A DNA stretch of 64,000 bases from Fodinicurvata fenggangensis DSM 21160 (GTDB lineage: Bacteria; Pseudomonadota; Alphaproteobacteria; Kiloniellales; DSM-21159): assembly GCF_000686045.1 (NCBI RefSeq), contig NZ_JMLV01000001.1, positions 124,001 to 188,000 of the forward strand. The letters are read 5' to 3'. The translations under genes and the position numbers were made by a program. Within the stretch, counting starts at the first letter, position 1, and every line of letters starts with the position of its first letter. The notes under the pieces were generated by a model. That model was given only the letters and a program-made list of their open reading frames with translations. It ran no database searches and had not been told where the DNA came from. Positions 16,637 to 25,576 of this stretch are shown here, one piece after another.

Positions 16637-17596
16637 ATGCCTGACAGCCTCGAGATCGCCATCACCCTCAGTTCGGTCCTGACCTTCATCAGTATTGTCG
16701 CCGTCTATTACAGCTCGCTGCGCTTCGAACGGCGCAAGCGGGTGGCACGTGCGATGAGCAGCTATCGTGAGGACCTGCGTGCGCGCAGTCGCGAGGATCT
16801 GCGCGGCCGCCAGCGAAAGCGTCACTGGCGTCCTGCCAGGGCCGTATCCGCGCTCGGAAGGCTCGTCAATCGCATCAAGCTGGTCGGCAACGACCAGTCG
16901 GGGAAGATCCGCATGACGTTGATCCAGGCGGGGTTTCGGGCGCGCGAAGCGGTAATCCTCTATCTGGCGCTCAAGCTGCTGCTGCCGATTGCCGGTGCAG
17001 TAGTGGCCCTGACAGTGATCCTGATCAGCGAGATCATGGACGGAAGCTGGCTTTACAGCTTCATTGCCGTCGCGGGCGCGGCCCTGATCTTCTCCTATAT
17101 ACCTGACTTCGTCCTGAGACGGATCACGGAGTCCCGGCGCAAGAAGCTGGGCAAGGGTATCCCGGATGCGCTCGACCTGCTGGTGGTCTGCGCCGAGGCG
17201 GGGCTTGGTCTGGACGGGGCGCTCAAGAAGGTGGCCGACGATTTCGCGCGCTCCAACCCGGTGACGGCGGAGGAGCTCTCGCTGCTGAATGCCGAGCTGA
17301 CCTTCTTCCAGGACCGCGAGGAAGCGCTGCACAACTTCTCGAAGCGTGTGAACCTGCCGCTGGCGACCAGCGTGGTGCTGGCCCTGACCCAGGCCGAGCG
17401 TTACGGCACGCCGCTGTCCCATGCCCTGCGCACGCTGTCGGCGGAATTTCGCCGGGAACGCCTGCTGGCCGCCGAGCAGAAGGCCGGGCGACTGCCCGTC
17501 ATAATGACGGTGCCGCTGATCGTCTTCATCCTGCCCGCGCTGTTCGTCGTTATACTGGGGCCGGCCATCCTCAGCGCCCTGGAACTCATGCCCTAG
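16637..17596 (+). CDS. tadC: Tad inner-membrane platform protein TadC
   Basis: 319 residues, paralogous to TadB in its T2SSF domain (PDALDLLVVCAEAGLGLDGALKKVADDF). The first membrane segment is near residues 7–27, a pair lies at about 112–155, and a C-terminal one at 290–315. It ends the plus-strand tad operon. The last 11 bases overlap the end of the convergent TPR gene, so the two transcripts run into each other and no terminator fits between them. Confidence 0.92.
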   Translation: MPDSLEIAITLSSVLTFISIVAVYYSSLRFERRKRVARAMSSYREDLRARSREDLRGRQRKRHWRPARAVSALGRLVNRIKLVGNDQSGKIRMTLIQAGFRAREAVILYLALKLLLPIAGAVVALTVILISEIMDGSWLYSFIAVAGAALIFSYIPDFVLRRITESRRKKLGKGIPDALDLLVVCAEAGLGLDGALKKVADDFARSNPVTAEELSLLNAELTFFQDREEALHNFSKRVNLPLATSVVLALTQAERYGTPLSHALRTLSAEFRRERLLAAEQKAGRLPVIMTVPLIVFILPALFVVILGPAILSALELMP

Positions 17597-18563
17597 GCAT
17601 TCTCCGGTACTCTGTTACGAGTTCTCGGGAGAGCTGGTCGTCGATGCTGGCAAGTGCACTCGCTTCACGATCCAGGAGTGCATTGCGTTCTTCGAAGTTG
17701 CGTTCCGAGAGAAGAGCCTCACCGATCTCCGTCAGCGCCGCATCCTCGGCCCTGATCTTGGGATGGGTGTAAAGCCAACGCAGGAACGCAATAGCTTCGG
17801 GGGTGTCCAGCCAGAGTTGCCTGCATTGCCCCACATACTCGTGTGCCAACTCCGGTTCGGCAAAGTTCGTACCGTGCCAAATGTCGCGTGGTGTGGGATC
17901 CGGGTTCCCGTTCAGGATCTCGGCGATGTAGACGTTCGCCGTGAAGCCCCGGCGCAGGCTGGTCACGGCGGAGACAAGACTGTCCTCCCTGAAATGCAGC
18001 AGCCCGAGTTCATAGTGATAAGGAGGGTAGTGCGCCGCCTCGGCTTCAAGGATCGTGCGGGCCTTTTCCGTCTCGCCGGTCCTCAGGTATTCTGGGCCAA
18101 CAAGATAGCGAATGCCCTGATTATCATTTGGATTCCAGGCCAGTACCTTCTCCATCAATGCCAATGCCTTGCGGCGCTGCCCGAGTTCAAGGTGGCAAAG
18201 GATGGCGCCGTGCGCGGCGCGCAGGAAGGGACGATTCTCCAGAAAGCCCCATTCGATGGTTCCGGCGAATCCCGGGGGAATAGCGCCTTCTCCTAGCTCA
18301 ATTCCACGCAGGCAGGCTTGTAGCGCGAGCTTCGGCTTGCCGCGCTCCAGTAGCACATAGCCAAGATGCGTGTGAGCGTCGATGAAGTGGGGGTGGCGTT
18401 CGGCGATGTCCTTCAGAGTGGCAGTGTATTCGGAGAGTGTGACATTGCCGCCGTCTCGCCGATCGAGCGCTTCGTACAGTTCTTCCAGAATATCGTCGTG
18501 CGCATCGCCATACTGGAAGATACCGCCTCCGTCGACGATCTCCATTGTGATCACTTCATCCAT
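17586..18563 (-). CDS. Tetratricopeptide-repeat protein of unknown function
   Basis: 325 residues from the ATG at 18563, which has AGAGG ten bases upstream; an in-frame codon at 18587 would add eight residues. There is no signal peptide or membrane segment, so it is probably cytoplasmic. TPR-like helices start near residue 50 (IDAHTHLGYVLLERGKPKLAL) and continue through LRAAHGAILCHLELGQRRKAL, YLRTGETEKARTILEAEA and YHYELGLLHFREDSLVSAV. The C-terminal 80 residues are acidic and helical. It is the last gene of the minus-strand arm that includes tadE, tadF and tadD, but 216 bp separate it from tadD. It is not a standard Tad component; a role in pilus assembly is only a guess from position. Confidence 0.7.
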   Translation of the reverse strand: MDEVITMEIVDGGGIFQYGDAHDDILEELYEALDRRDGGNVTLSEYTATLKDIAERHPHFIDAHTHLGYVLLERGKPKLALQACLRGIELGEGAIPPGFAGTIEWGFLENRPFLRAAHGAILCHLELGQRRKALALMEKVLAWNPNDNQGIRYLVGPEYLRTGETEKARTILEAEAAHYPPYHYELGLLHFREDSLVSAVTSLRRGFTANVYIAEILNGNPDPTPRDIWHGTNFAEPELAHEYVGQCRQLWLDTPEAIAFLRWLYTHPKIRAEDAALTEIGEALLSERNFEERNALLDREASALASIDDQLSRELVTEYRRMPRA

Positions 18564-18779
18564 AATGGAGAACCTCTCTACAGCCAATCGGGAGCATGTT
18601 CTGTGTCATCCCTTTCGCCGCCGGCAAGCTGTCAGGTCAAGGGAGTCTGTAACAGCTTCCGATGAATTCATTCCATGCTTCAGAACGTATGCCATCAGAG
18701 CATATCCATGAATGGCCTCATGGAGAAGGGTACGCTCGGAACCTTCGGATTCAACAATGAAGTTGACCCTGCCTCCGGG

Positions 18780-19706
18780 TTACTGGAAGTAGGAGTCCAT
18801 GGCCTGTTTCATCTCCTGCCGTTCCGCTTCGCTGAGCCCGCTTTCCTCGCCCGATTGGCCGTCCAGGCCGCCATCGTACTGACGCGGGATGAACTCGCCC
18901 GCCGATCCGTTCTTCATGCCCCGGATGAAGCGGTAGAAGTCCATGTTGTTTTCGACATCCCGGTCGGAGAGATCCCGGCGTGCCATTTGCTGGGCATTGT
19001 TCTCGGAGCCTGCGAGGCCGTAGACCAGCGCCAGGTTCTGACGGTGACGCGCCGTGGCCGAGGGTTCCTCGATCACGTCCTCGAGGAGCGAGATGGCGTC
19101 TGCGTAGTTGCCCTCGAGCGCCAGGGAAAGGGAGTAGTTGGTCAGGACCGAGAGGTTGCGTGGCGAGAAGTCCAGGGCCTGGAGATAGTAGTCCTGGGCG
19201 CGCGCGTGATTCTTGGCAAGGTCTTCGGACACACCCAAGCTGTTGTAGATTCGCCAGTTTTCCGGCTGGATCTCCCGCACCTCTTCCAGCAGGGCACGTG
19301 CTTCCGGAGCCTGCTCCAGCATCAAGTGGATACGTGCCATGCCGAGCTTCGCGCCGGGTGAGGCCGGCTCCAGGTTGAGGGCATTGTCGTAGGCCTCTGT
19401 TGCCTGGTCGAGCAGCCGGGCACTGACCATGGTATCACCCAGGCCGATCCAGGGGGTCGGGTCGCGTGGGGCCTTCTTGCTGGCGTCCCGATAGAGTTTC
19501 ATCGCCAGCGAGAGGTCGCCGGAGCTCGCGCTGGCGCTGGCGATGCGCACCAGCTGATCCGAACTCATTCCACTCGCGTTGATCTCTTCGATGTTGGAGC
19601 CGGAGACCGGCCGCTCGTATCGGCTGTCGACAGAGCCGCAGGCGGCCAGGCCGAGAGTCAGGGAGAGCGTGGACAGGCGAAGGAAGGTTCTCGTGGACGG
19701 CCACAT
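18780..19706 (-). CDS. tadD: Tad pilus TPR lipoprotein TadD
   Basis: 308 residues with a lipoprotein signal peptide whose lipobox is LAAC (Cys near 23). Several TPR motifs follow: PTPWIGLGDTMVSARLLDQA, PGAKLGMARIHLMLEQ, WRIYNSLGVSEDLAKNHARA and LSVLTNYSLSLALEGNYADA. TadD proteins are thought to act as pilotins or scaffolds for the secretin. The start is supported by AAGGGG eight bases upstream. It follows tadF on the minus strand after a 116-bp gap that holds a near-match to a CtrA box, so it may have its own promoter. Confidence 0.88.
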   Translation of the reverse strand: MWPSTRTFLRLSTLSLTLGLAACGSVDSRYERPVSGSNIEEINASGMSSDQLVRIASASASSGDLSLAMKLYRDASKKAPRDPTPWIGLGDTMVSARLLDQATEAYDNALNLEPASPGAKLGMARIHLMLEQAPEARALLEEVREIQPENWRIYNSLGVSEDLAKNHARAQDYYLQALDFSPRNLSVLTNYSLSLALEGNYADAISLLEDVIEEPSATARHRQNLALVYGLAGSENNAQQMARRDLSDRDVENNMDFYRFIRGMKNGSAGEFIPRQYDGGLDGQSGEESGLSEAERQEMKQAMDSYFQ

Positions 19707-19769
19707 GCATTCAGCCCCTTTCGAACAGGCTTGGATCCAATTCCTGTCGTTTTTTATAGATGGTTTTGG

Positions 19770-19784
19770 TTAATGTTTTCTTTA
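19770..19784. promoter_or_regulatory. Near-match CtrA box upstream of tadD
   Basis: TTAATGTTTTCTTTA has one intact TTAA half-site and, seven bases away, a half-site with one mismatch (TTTA). It lies about 65 bp upstream of the minus-strand tadD start. Weak alone; noted because other tad genes here have better boxes. Confidence 0.25.
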
Positions 19785-19822
19785 TCGCAGCGGGATTCCC
19801 GAGGAGTCTCGCTGTTTTCGGG

Positions 19823-20401
19823 TCAGGGGCTGACCGTCGTCAGATGCCCCAGGCGGGGGCGGAAGAAGGCATTCCGGTAGATCCGGCGTTCGTCGAACAG
19901 GAAGCCCGGGAAGACCGGCTCGTACCGGAAAACGGCTTCGCTGGCGATCAGGCTGTCGAATTCGTCGCTGACAAGATTCGGGTCCACCAGTGTTTCCAGG
20001 TTATCCTCCAGCCGGCCGTCTTCGGCCAGGCTGCCGTGATCGCGTACCCAGTTGACCGTCAGGTCATCGTCCTGGTTGGAAATGGAGACGAGATAGATGC
20101 GGTAATCGCCCGCGCTCAGTTCGAAGGGGCTGCCCAACTCACCGGCCAGTTCGAAGATGTCCACCAGGTCGCTTTCGGTGATCTCCGGCAGGCGTGCGGT
20201 CACATCGCCGATGCTGACCACGGCGCGATCCACCTTGGTGGTGAAGAGGTAGAGCCGGAACATCTCGAACCCGCCCATCAGCAACAGCAGGACGACCGGT
20301 GCTATCAGCGCGAATTCAAGGGCGGACACCGCACGCCGGCCATGCAGGAATTCGCGCAGCCGTCGGCCTATGGGGGACAGACTAGCGATCCTGTACATCA
20401 T
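19823..20401 (-). CDS. TadE/TadF-type pseudopilin (second copy, TadF-like)
   Basis: 192 residues. A basic start with LREFLHGRRAVSALEFALIA is a prepilin-peptidase-type site with Glu at mature position 5, followed by a membrane helix (LIAPVVLLLLMGGFEMFRLYL). The rest is a periplasmic domain without further membrane spans. TadE and TadF are minor pseudopilins that are cleaved by the CpaA peptidase and are needed for pilus biogenesis. The gene starts 20 bp inside the end of the upstream tadE gene, in another frame, so they are translationally coupled. Confidence 0.85.
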   Translation of the reverse strand: MMYRIASLSPIGRRLREFLHGRRAVSALEFALIAPVVLLLLMGGFEMFRLYLFTTKVDRAVVSIGDVTARLPEITESDLVDIFELAGELGSPFELSAGDYRIYLVSISNQDDDLTVNWVRDHGSLAEDGRLEDNLETLVDPNLVSDEFDSLIASEAVFRYEPVFPGFLFDERRIYRNAFFRPRLGHLTTVSP

Positions 20402-20987
20402 AGGGCTCGTTCTTCACGACGATACGCGCCGAGAGGTCCAGTTTGCCGTCGGAGAAGAATTGCCCGAACAGGGGGGTGACGACGGACCAGGGATAGCGCA
20501 GCTCGTAGACGACAATGCTGCCCGACTCGCCGGCGCCTTCCAGGCCGGCATCCTTGTCCCATGTCCCGTTTCCGTTCAGGTCGGTGAAGGTCTCGCCCGA
20601 ATCGTAACTGCCGTTGCCGTTGGCATCCTCGAAGGGCTCGGCCTCGCCGATATGGTCGAACTCCCGGTAGTTCAGCATGTGAAGATCGAGCTGATCGGTA
20701 TCCAGGAAGTTCGGCAGCATGCGGGCTGCGGTTTCCCGGATCCGGCTTTCGCGTTCCTCGACGCTGATCGTGGAGGCCTGGCCGGTGATGCCGTAGCGCG
20801 CGGCGTAACGTGCCGACCCCTCGAGGCTGGAATTTATGAGCATGATGATGCCGAGTTCCAGGATGCCCACGATCAGCAGCACGAGCGCGCCGGCGATCAG
20901 CGCGAACTCGACCGTGACGGCACCCTCCTTGCGGCGCGCATAGCGTCGCCAGATGGAGAGCAGAGGCCAGGTTTTTCTCCGATACAT
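20382..20987 (-). CDS. tadE: TadE-type pseudopilin with Ca2+-binding-like insert
   Basis: 201 residues from the ATG at 20987; a GTG at 21035 would add 16 residues but has no better ribosome site. The sequence KEGAVTVEFALIAG is a class IVb processing site, followed by a membrane helix (ALVLLIVGILELGIIMLI). Residues about 119–146 contain two EF-hand/dockerin-like loops, DANGNGSYDSGE and DLNGNGTWD, with Asp/Asn at positions 1, 3, 5 and acidic residues at the end. This suggests a calcium-dependent fold or contact in the periplasm. It is the first gene of the minus-strand tad arm and overlaps the next gene by 20 bp. Confidence 0.85.
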   Translation of the reverse strand: MYRRKTWPLLSIWRRYARRKEGAVTVEFALIAGALVLLIVGILELGIIMLINSSLEGSARYAARYGITGQASTISVEERESRIRETAARMLPNFLDTDQLDLHMLNYREFDHIGEAEPFEDANGNGSYDSGETFTDLNGNGTWDKDAGLEGAGESGSIVVYELRYPWSVVTPLFGQFFSDGKLDLSARIVVKNEPYDVQDR

Positions 20988-21075
20988 GGACTGCACAGCC
21001 GCAAGCGACCCTTTCCCCTGAACGTCCAGGGACACAGAACGGATTATTCCAGGGAAAATTCTACTCAGTGGAGGG

Positions 21076-21090
21076 TTAAGAAATCCCTAA
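21076..21090. promoter_or_regulatory. Near-match CtrA box upstream of tadE
   Basis: TTAAGAAATCCCTAA has one perfect TTAA half-site and one with a single mismatch at the seven-base spacing. Read on the minus strand it ends in TTAAC, the preferred half-site. It lies about 90 bp upstream of the tadE ATG. Confidence 0.3.
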
Positions 21091-21127
21091 ACAGGCTCTG
21101 CGGTGGCTCTCCGGACGAGTCACCTCC

Positions 21128-21817
21128 TCAAGGCAGGCGTTCGTATTCCACCTTGTTGCCCTTGTAGCGGAATACGACGCGGACAAGATTCTGGCTTTCC
21201 TTATCGTACCAGAGGCGCGCGCGAAGATCTCCTGTCATCTCCCAGCTTTCAGTCTGGAAACGGCCGGCTGGCGTGTTGATCGTTTCCTCGCCGTGATGGA
21301 TGACCTCGATATCCGATGGAACATCAGAGGGGCGTCCCTTGTGGGGACGAATCAGGACTGGCGCCCGCAGGGCCTCGGGGTTCCAGCCCGTGGCGGGCAG
21401 GGCGGAAGCCGGCAGGACGTGGTCACGATCGCCGTCATCGTTCAGGTGGATCTCGCCATCCTCGCCTCGACGCGCCGTGATATGGCGAACCTTCTCATTG
21501 TAATAGCCGTTGGTGTTCGTGATGTTGAGTTCGACCAACTCTCCGTTTTCCAGGATTTCCTCTGTTTCCTGGCTGACGCGTGTGATCACGATCGGTCCGA
21601 TCTGGATCGTGGCTTCACCCTTTTGCTGGGCGATGACACGCTCCCCCTTCCGTTCGACGCGCAAGTGGTGTTCGCCGACAGGAAAGCCGTTCAGCCTTAT
21701 CCTGAATTCCGCATCGTCCAGAACCTGAGCATTGGCGACGCCCGCAGTCGAAAGGGCGGCCAGAAAAACCATCAGGCAGACGGCCGGGATGAATGAAAGT
21801 CTTTCACGCCTATCCAT
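21128..21817 (-). CDS. Secreted DUF6134-family protein
   Basis: 229 residues with a Sec signal peptide (FIPAVCLMVFLAALSTAGVANA). The mature part starts DDAEFRIRLNGFPVGEHHLRV, the beginning typical of DUF6134 proteins. It is beta-rich and resembles lipid-binding or outer-membrane maturation proteins. The end, LRARLWYDKESQNLVRVVFRYKG, is also typical. The start has AAGGGAC just upstream. It lies alone between tadE and serS on the same strand. No function is established for the family. Confidence 0.7.
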   Translation of the reverse strand: MDRRERLSFIPAVCLMVFLAALSTAGVANAQVLDDAEFRIRLNGFPVGEHHLRVERKGERVIAQQKGEATIQIGPIVITRVSQETEEILENGELVELNITNTNGYYNEKVRHITARRGEDGEIHLNDDGDRDHVLPASALPATGWNPEALRAPVLIRPHKGRPSDVPSDIEVIHHGEETINTPAGRFQTESWEMTGDLRARLWYDKESQNLVRVVFRYKGNKVEYERLP

Positions 21818-21900
21818 GTCCCTTCAGATAGGAAGGGAATTTGTCGCCATGAAGGCATAGAACAGGCTGTACCAATAAATGACTCAGTCCTTGCAGCCCA

Positions 21901-21918
21901 GCCGCCTGGAATGGCGGC
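21901..21918 (-). terminator. GC-rich hairpin after serS
   Basis: GCCGCC, six-base loop, GGCGGC, lying eight bases past the serS stop on the minus strand. No T run follows, so it is at best a weak terminator. Confidence 0.3.
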
Positions 21919-21926
21919 GGTTAGGC

Positions 21927-23219
21927 TCAGTGACCTGAAACGGGGACGATCACGTCCTTGCCCACATGAGGGCGCAGGACTTGGGGAACACGGACCGTCC
22001 CGTCGGCCTGCTGATAGTTTTCCAGGATGGCGATCAGGGCCCGGCTGATCGCAATGGCCGTGCCATTCAGGGTGTGCAGGAAACCAGCCACCTTGCCGTC
22101 CTCACCACGATAGCGGATGTTCAGACGTCTTGCCTGGTAATCGGTGCAATTGCTGGTGCTGGTGATCTCGCCAAACTCTCCGGTATCGCCCCGTCCGGGC
22201 ATCCAGGCTTCTAGGTCGTATTTCCGGTAAGCGGCCGCACCCAGATCGCCGGTCGCGTTCTCGATCACGCGGTAGGGAATACCCAACCCGTCGAAGATCT
22301 GCTTTTCCAGGTCCAGCATCCGGTCGTGCATCTGCGGGCTTTCCCCGGGCAGGGTGAAGGCGAACATTTCGACCTTCGTGAACTGGTGCACGCGATAGAG
22401 CCCCCGTGATGCCCGGCCGTATGCACCCGCTTCCGTGCGGAAGCAATGGCTGATGCCGCAGAGTTTTATGGGCAGCTGTTCGGGTGCGATGATTTCACCG
22501 GCCTGAAGCCCCGCCAGGGTGATCTCCGAGGTGGCGATCAGGCTGAGATCGGTGTCGGCAATGCTGTAGATCTGGGTTTCCGGTCCGCGTGGAACATACC
22601 CGGTCCCCTGCATGACTTCGTTGCGTGCCAGGTCCGGTGTCGAAATCGGCGCAAAACCGTCCCTCATCAGAATTCCAAGGGCATAGTTCTGCAGCGCCAG
22701 GTCCAGCAGCACGGCGTCGTTTTTCAGGAAATAGAACCCGTGCCCGGTGACCTTGCTGCCGGCCTCCATGTCGATCAGGTCCAGGCGCTCACCGATCTCC
22801 AGATGGTCCTGTGCCTTGAAGTCGAACTCCGGGATCGGCGTGGAACCGCGTTCGAATTCGACATTGTCAGCATCCGAAGCCCCGATCGGAGCGGCCGGAT
22901 GACTCATGTTGGGAATGATGGACTGCAGGGACTCTAGTTCATCGGCCACGCCTTGGAGTTCCTCCTCGACCTCGTTGCGTCGATTGCGGAGCTCCTTGCC
23001 GCGATCGATCAACTTCTGCCGTTCATCGGCGTCCTTGGCCCCCTTGATGGACTTGGCGGTGGCATTGGACTCCTGATTGAGGCCGTCGAGTTCCTGCTGC
23101 AGCTTGCGTCGTCTGTCGTTGAGCTCAACAAGTCGGTCGAGATCGACATCAATGCCGCGATTGATGCAATTGCTGCGGACGGCTTCCAGGTTTTCCAGGA
23201 TAAATTTTCTATCCAGCAA
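21927..23219 (-). CDS. serS: Seryl-tRNA synthetase
   Basis: 430 residues, full length. It charges tRNA-Ser with serine in the cytoplasm. The N-terminal long coiled coil (residues about 30–105) that grips the tRNA arm is visible. Class II motif 2 is FRTEAGAYGRASRGLYRVHQ, and motif 3 is ALIAILENYQQADGTVRVPQ. The initiation codon appears to be TTG at 23219, with GGGGAT upstream; there is no ATG nearby that keeps the conserved LDRKFILENLEAV start. Confidence 0.96.
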   Translation of the reverse strand: MLDRKFILENLEAVRSNCINRGIDVDLDRLVELNDRRRKLQQELDGLNQESNATAKSIKGAKDADERQKLIDRGKELRNRRNEVEEELQGVADELESLQSIIPNMSHPAAPIGASDADNVEFERGSTPIPEFDFKAQDHLEIGERLDLIDMEAGSKVTGHGFYFLKNDAVLLDLALQNYALGILMRDGFAPISTPDLARNEVMQGTGYVPRGPETQIYSIADTDLSLIATSEITLAGLQAGEIIAPEQLPIKLCGISHCFRTEAGAYGRASRGLYRVHQFTKVEMFAFTLPGESPQMHDRMLDLEKQIFDGLGIPYRVIENATGDLGAAAYRKYDLEAWMPGRGDTGEFGEITSTSNCTDYQARRLNIRYRGEDGKVAGFLHTLNGTAIAISRALIAILENYQQADGTVRVPQVLRPHVGKDVIVPVSGH

Positions 23220-23307
23220 GAGAGATCCCCATGATCAGCAAGTCAGAGTCTGTGTCACCGTCCAGGCAGAGTGTGAAAGCCGTTTTCAACCCTGCACGGC
23301 GATGCTA

Positions 23308-23339
23308 GTTGACGACACAGGAACAAGTCCTGCGTCAAC
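23308..23339. promoter_or_regulatory. Nested inverted repeat upstream of the small gene and murA
   Basis: GTTGACG pairs with CGTCAAC, and inside it CAGGA pairs with TCCTG around an ACAAG loop. It lies in the divergent gap between serS and the 57-residue gene, about 105 bp before the latter. It could be an operator or a leader hairpin; the outer arm TTGACG also resembles a -35 element. Confidence 0.35.
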
Positions 23340-23445
23340 AGGAAAGTTGCATGGCGTAAGGTACAGATGTATCCCGCTCGGGAAAGCCCGTTTTTCTCCG
23401 CGACCCTACCTTGACCTTGCCTTATTGCCCGACAAGAGTGCTGCC

Positions 23446-23619
23446 ATGCCACAGACAGACAGGAAATCCGGCTCAAGTGCATCTTCCGACCCGAAAACGG
23501 GAGGGGAAGACCGCCAGGAGCGCTTGGCTTCGGCCTTGCGCGCGAACCTGAAGAAGCGCAAGGCGCAAGCACGTTCACGCAAGGCGAACGAGGGGAATGC
23601 GCAAAACAAGGAAGAATGA
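23446..23619 (+). CDS. Small basic protein of unknown function upstream of murA
   Basis: 57 residues starting MPQTDRKSGSSASSDPKTGG and containing ERLASALRANLKKRKAQARS. The core is a short, strongly basic amphipathic helix; the ends are disordered. Small proteins with an R/KLAxALRxNLxxRKxQxR core are, to my knowledge, common just before murA in alphaproteobacteria, which supports it as a real gene. It lies 47 bp upstream of murA on the same strand. The function is unknown. Confidence 0.6.
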   Translation: MPQTDRKSGSSASSDPKTGGEDRQERLASALRANLKKRKAQARSRKANEGNAQNKEE

Positions 23620-23666
23620 GGCTTTGATATCTCCAAGCGGCCCAAAGTGAACACGGCAAGGATTGA

Positions 23667-24953
23667 ATGGACAAGATCAAGATAACCGGCGGCGTCCCCC
23701 TGAACGGGACGATACGTATCAGCGGATCCAAGAATGCCGCGCTTCCGCTCATGGCAGCCAGCCTGCTTACATCCGAGCCCCTGCACTTTGGCAATGTGCC
23801 GCAATTGGCCGATATTCGCACAATGTGTGAGCTGCTTGGCCTGCTCGGCGTAACTGTTGAGGACAACCGCGAGGGTGATGGTGCCGGTGACCTGGCCTTT
23901 ACCGCAAACAGCCTCTCTTCGACGGTTGCCCCCTATGACCTGGTCCGCAAGATGCGTGCGAGTGTCCTGGTTCTTGGGCCGCTGCTGGCACGCCTGGGGC
24001 ATGCCGAGGTCTCGCTGCCCGGTGGCTGTGCGATCGGTACCCGACCGGTTGACCTTCATCTGTCCGGGCTGGAGGCAATGGGTGCCGAGATCGAGTTGTC
24101 GGAAGGCTATATCAAGGCACGTGCGCCGCAGGGACTCAAAGGGGCCGAAATTCTGTTCTCCAACGTGTCCGTCGGGGCTACGGAGAACCTCATGATGGCT
24201 GCAGCTCTTGCGGAGGGGCAAACGCGGTTGGTCAACGCGGCGCGCGAACCGGAAATCGTGGATCTGGCAAACTGCCTTGTAGCCATGGGGGCACAGATCG
24301 AGGGCGCCGGCAGTGATATCATCACCATAACGGGCGTTTCATCGCTGAAAGGCGCAAGTCACAGCGTCATACCGGATCGCATCGAAACCGGGACCTTCGT
24401 CATGGCGGCTGCGATCAGTGACGGCGACCTGCAGCTGGAAGGGGCGCGTCCCGATCATCTGGAAAAGCCCTTCCAGGTGCTTCGCCAGGCCGGTGTCGCG
24501 ATCGAGCCCAACGACAAGGGCCTTCGGGTGTATCGGGCCAATGGCCCTCTGCAGGGAACCGATATCATGACCGAGGCCTTTCCCGGCTTTGCCACCGACC
24601 TCCAGGCCCAGTTCATGGCTCTGATGGCAACAGCGCAAGGGGCTTCGATGATCACCGAGACGATCTTCGAGAACCGCTTCATGCATGTCCCGGAGCTGAC
24701 ACGCATGGGGGCCGATATCACGGTTCATGGGGCCTCGGCTCTGGTTCGCGGGCAGGAACGCCTGAAAGCCGCACCGGTCATGGCCACGGATCTCAGAGCT
24801 TCTGTTTCCCTTGTCCTGGCAGCCCTTGCCGCCGAGGGAGAGACGGAGCTCAATCGCGTCTATCATCTGGATCGCGGATACGAGCGGATCGAGGAAAAAT
24901 TGGCAGCCTGCGGAGCAGGTATCGTCAGAAGCAAGGAGGAGGTTTCCTCATGA
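23667..24953 (+). CDS. murA: UDP-N-acetylglucosamine 1-carboxyvinyltransferase
   Basis: 428 residues. It transfers enolpyruvate from PEP to UDP-GlcNAc, the first committed step of peptidoglycan synthesis. [13 protein letters not shown] contains the conserved Lys22-Asn23. [20 protein letters not shown] carries the catalytic Cys at about 121 (fosfomycin target). It overlaps the DUF2948 gene by four bases (ATGA). Confidence 0.97.
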   Translation: MDKIKITGGVPLNGTIRISGSKNAALPLMAASLLTSEPLHFGNVPQLADIRTMCELLGLLGVTVEDNREGDGAGDLAFTANSLSSTVAPYDLVRKMRASVLVLGPLLARLGHAEVSLPGGCAIGTRPVDLHLSGLEAMGAEIELSEGYIKARAPQGLKGAEILFSNVSVGATENLMMAAALAEGQTRLVNAAREPEIVDLANCLVAMGAQIEGAGSDIITITGVSSLKGASHSVIPDRIETGTFVMAAAISDGDLQLEGARPDHLEKPFQVLRQAGVAIEPNDKGLRVYRANGPLQGTDIMTEAFPGFATDLQAQFMALMATAQGASMITETIFENRFMHVPELTRMGADITVHGASALVRGQERLKAAPVMATDLRASVSLVLAALAAEGETELNRVYHLDRGYERIEEKLAACGAGIVRSKEEVSS

Positions 24954-25522
24954 CGGATTCAACACCTTTGAAGCTGCGCGCACGCGATGCCGCGGACATG
25001 GACGTGATTGCGTCCTGCCTGCAGGATTCGCTTGTGCCTGTCAGGGACATCGCCTTCCTGGAGAAGGAAAGGCGCTTCGTGATGGTTCTGAACCGTTTCA
25101 AATGGGAAGAGCTGGATGAAGCCGATGCCATGGGGCGGGCCCTGCATGAACTGCAGGCAGAGGATGACCTGCAGGACGAGGGCATGCCTGAAGTCGAGGA
25201 GGTGCAGGATAAAGGCGCAGGAGATGCCAGTTTCCGGGATGCCGAGGCCCGTCCTGTCTATCATCGTACGCATGCCGGACTGGTCTTCGACAAGGTGCGC
25301 GGTGTTTCAACGCGGAACATCGATTTGCACGACAAGGATCACTTCCTGAACCTGCTGACCGTTGCGACCTGGCCGAAGGATATCATCCTCTATTTCTCGC
25401 AGGGCGGGGAAATACGCCTGAAGGTCTCGGAAGTGCGCTGCCACATGAAGGATCTGGGCGAATCCTGGCCAACCTATGCGCGGCCGGAGCATGCGCTGGA
25501 CGTCGGAGCGGAAGAGGGCTAA
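24950..25522 (+). CDS. DUF2948 family protein
   Basis: 190 residues, cytoplasmic, no membrane segment. The opening [24 protein letters not shown] and [10 protein letters not shown]-like part ([19 protein letters not shown] split across residues 130–150) match the DUF2948 family of alphaproteobacteria. An insert at about residues 65–85 is very acidic. It is coupled to murA by an ATGA overlap and is followed by hisG, the usual order in this class. No biochemical role is known. Confidence 0.8.
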   Translation: MTDSTPLKLRARDAADMDVIASCLQDSLVPVRDIAFLEKERRFVMVLNRFKWEELDEADAMGRALHELQAEDDLQDEGMPEVEEVQDKGAGDASFRDAEARPVYHRTHAGLVFDKVRGVSTRNIDLHDKDHFLNLLTVATWPKDIILYFSQGGEIRLKVSEVRCHMKDLGESWPTYARPEHALDVGAEEG

Positions 25523-25576
25523 ACCTTCGGCGTTCTCGAACATTCCCGGGGCAAGGTAACAGGCCCCGACTCTCCG

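Noticed and set aside
15581-17422. Long minus-strand open frame across tadB and tadC
   Set aside because: No domain is visible, and the plus strand encodes two clear T2SSF proteins in the standard tad order.
18609-18779. The tadD frame stays open for 57 codons after its stop (HEAIHGYALMAYVLKHGM and similar), suggesting readthrough or a gene remnant
   Set aside because: An open run of this length is not rare at this GC content, there is no ribosome site with a start codon, and TadD ends normally in the family.
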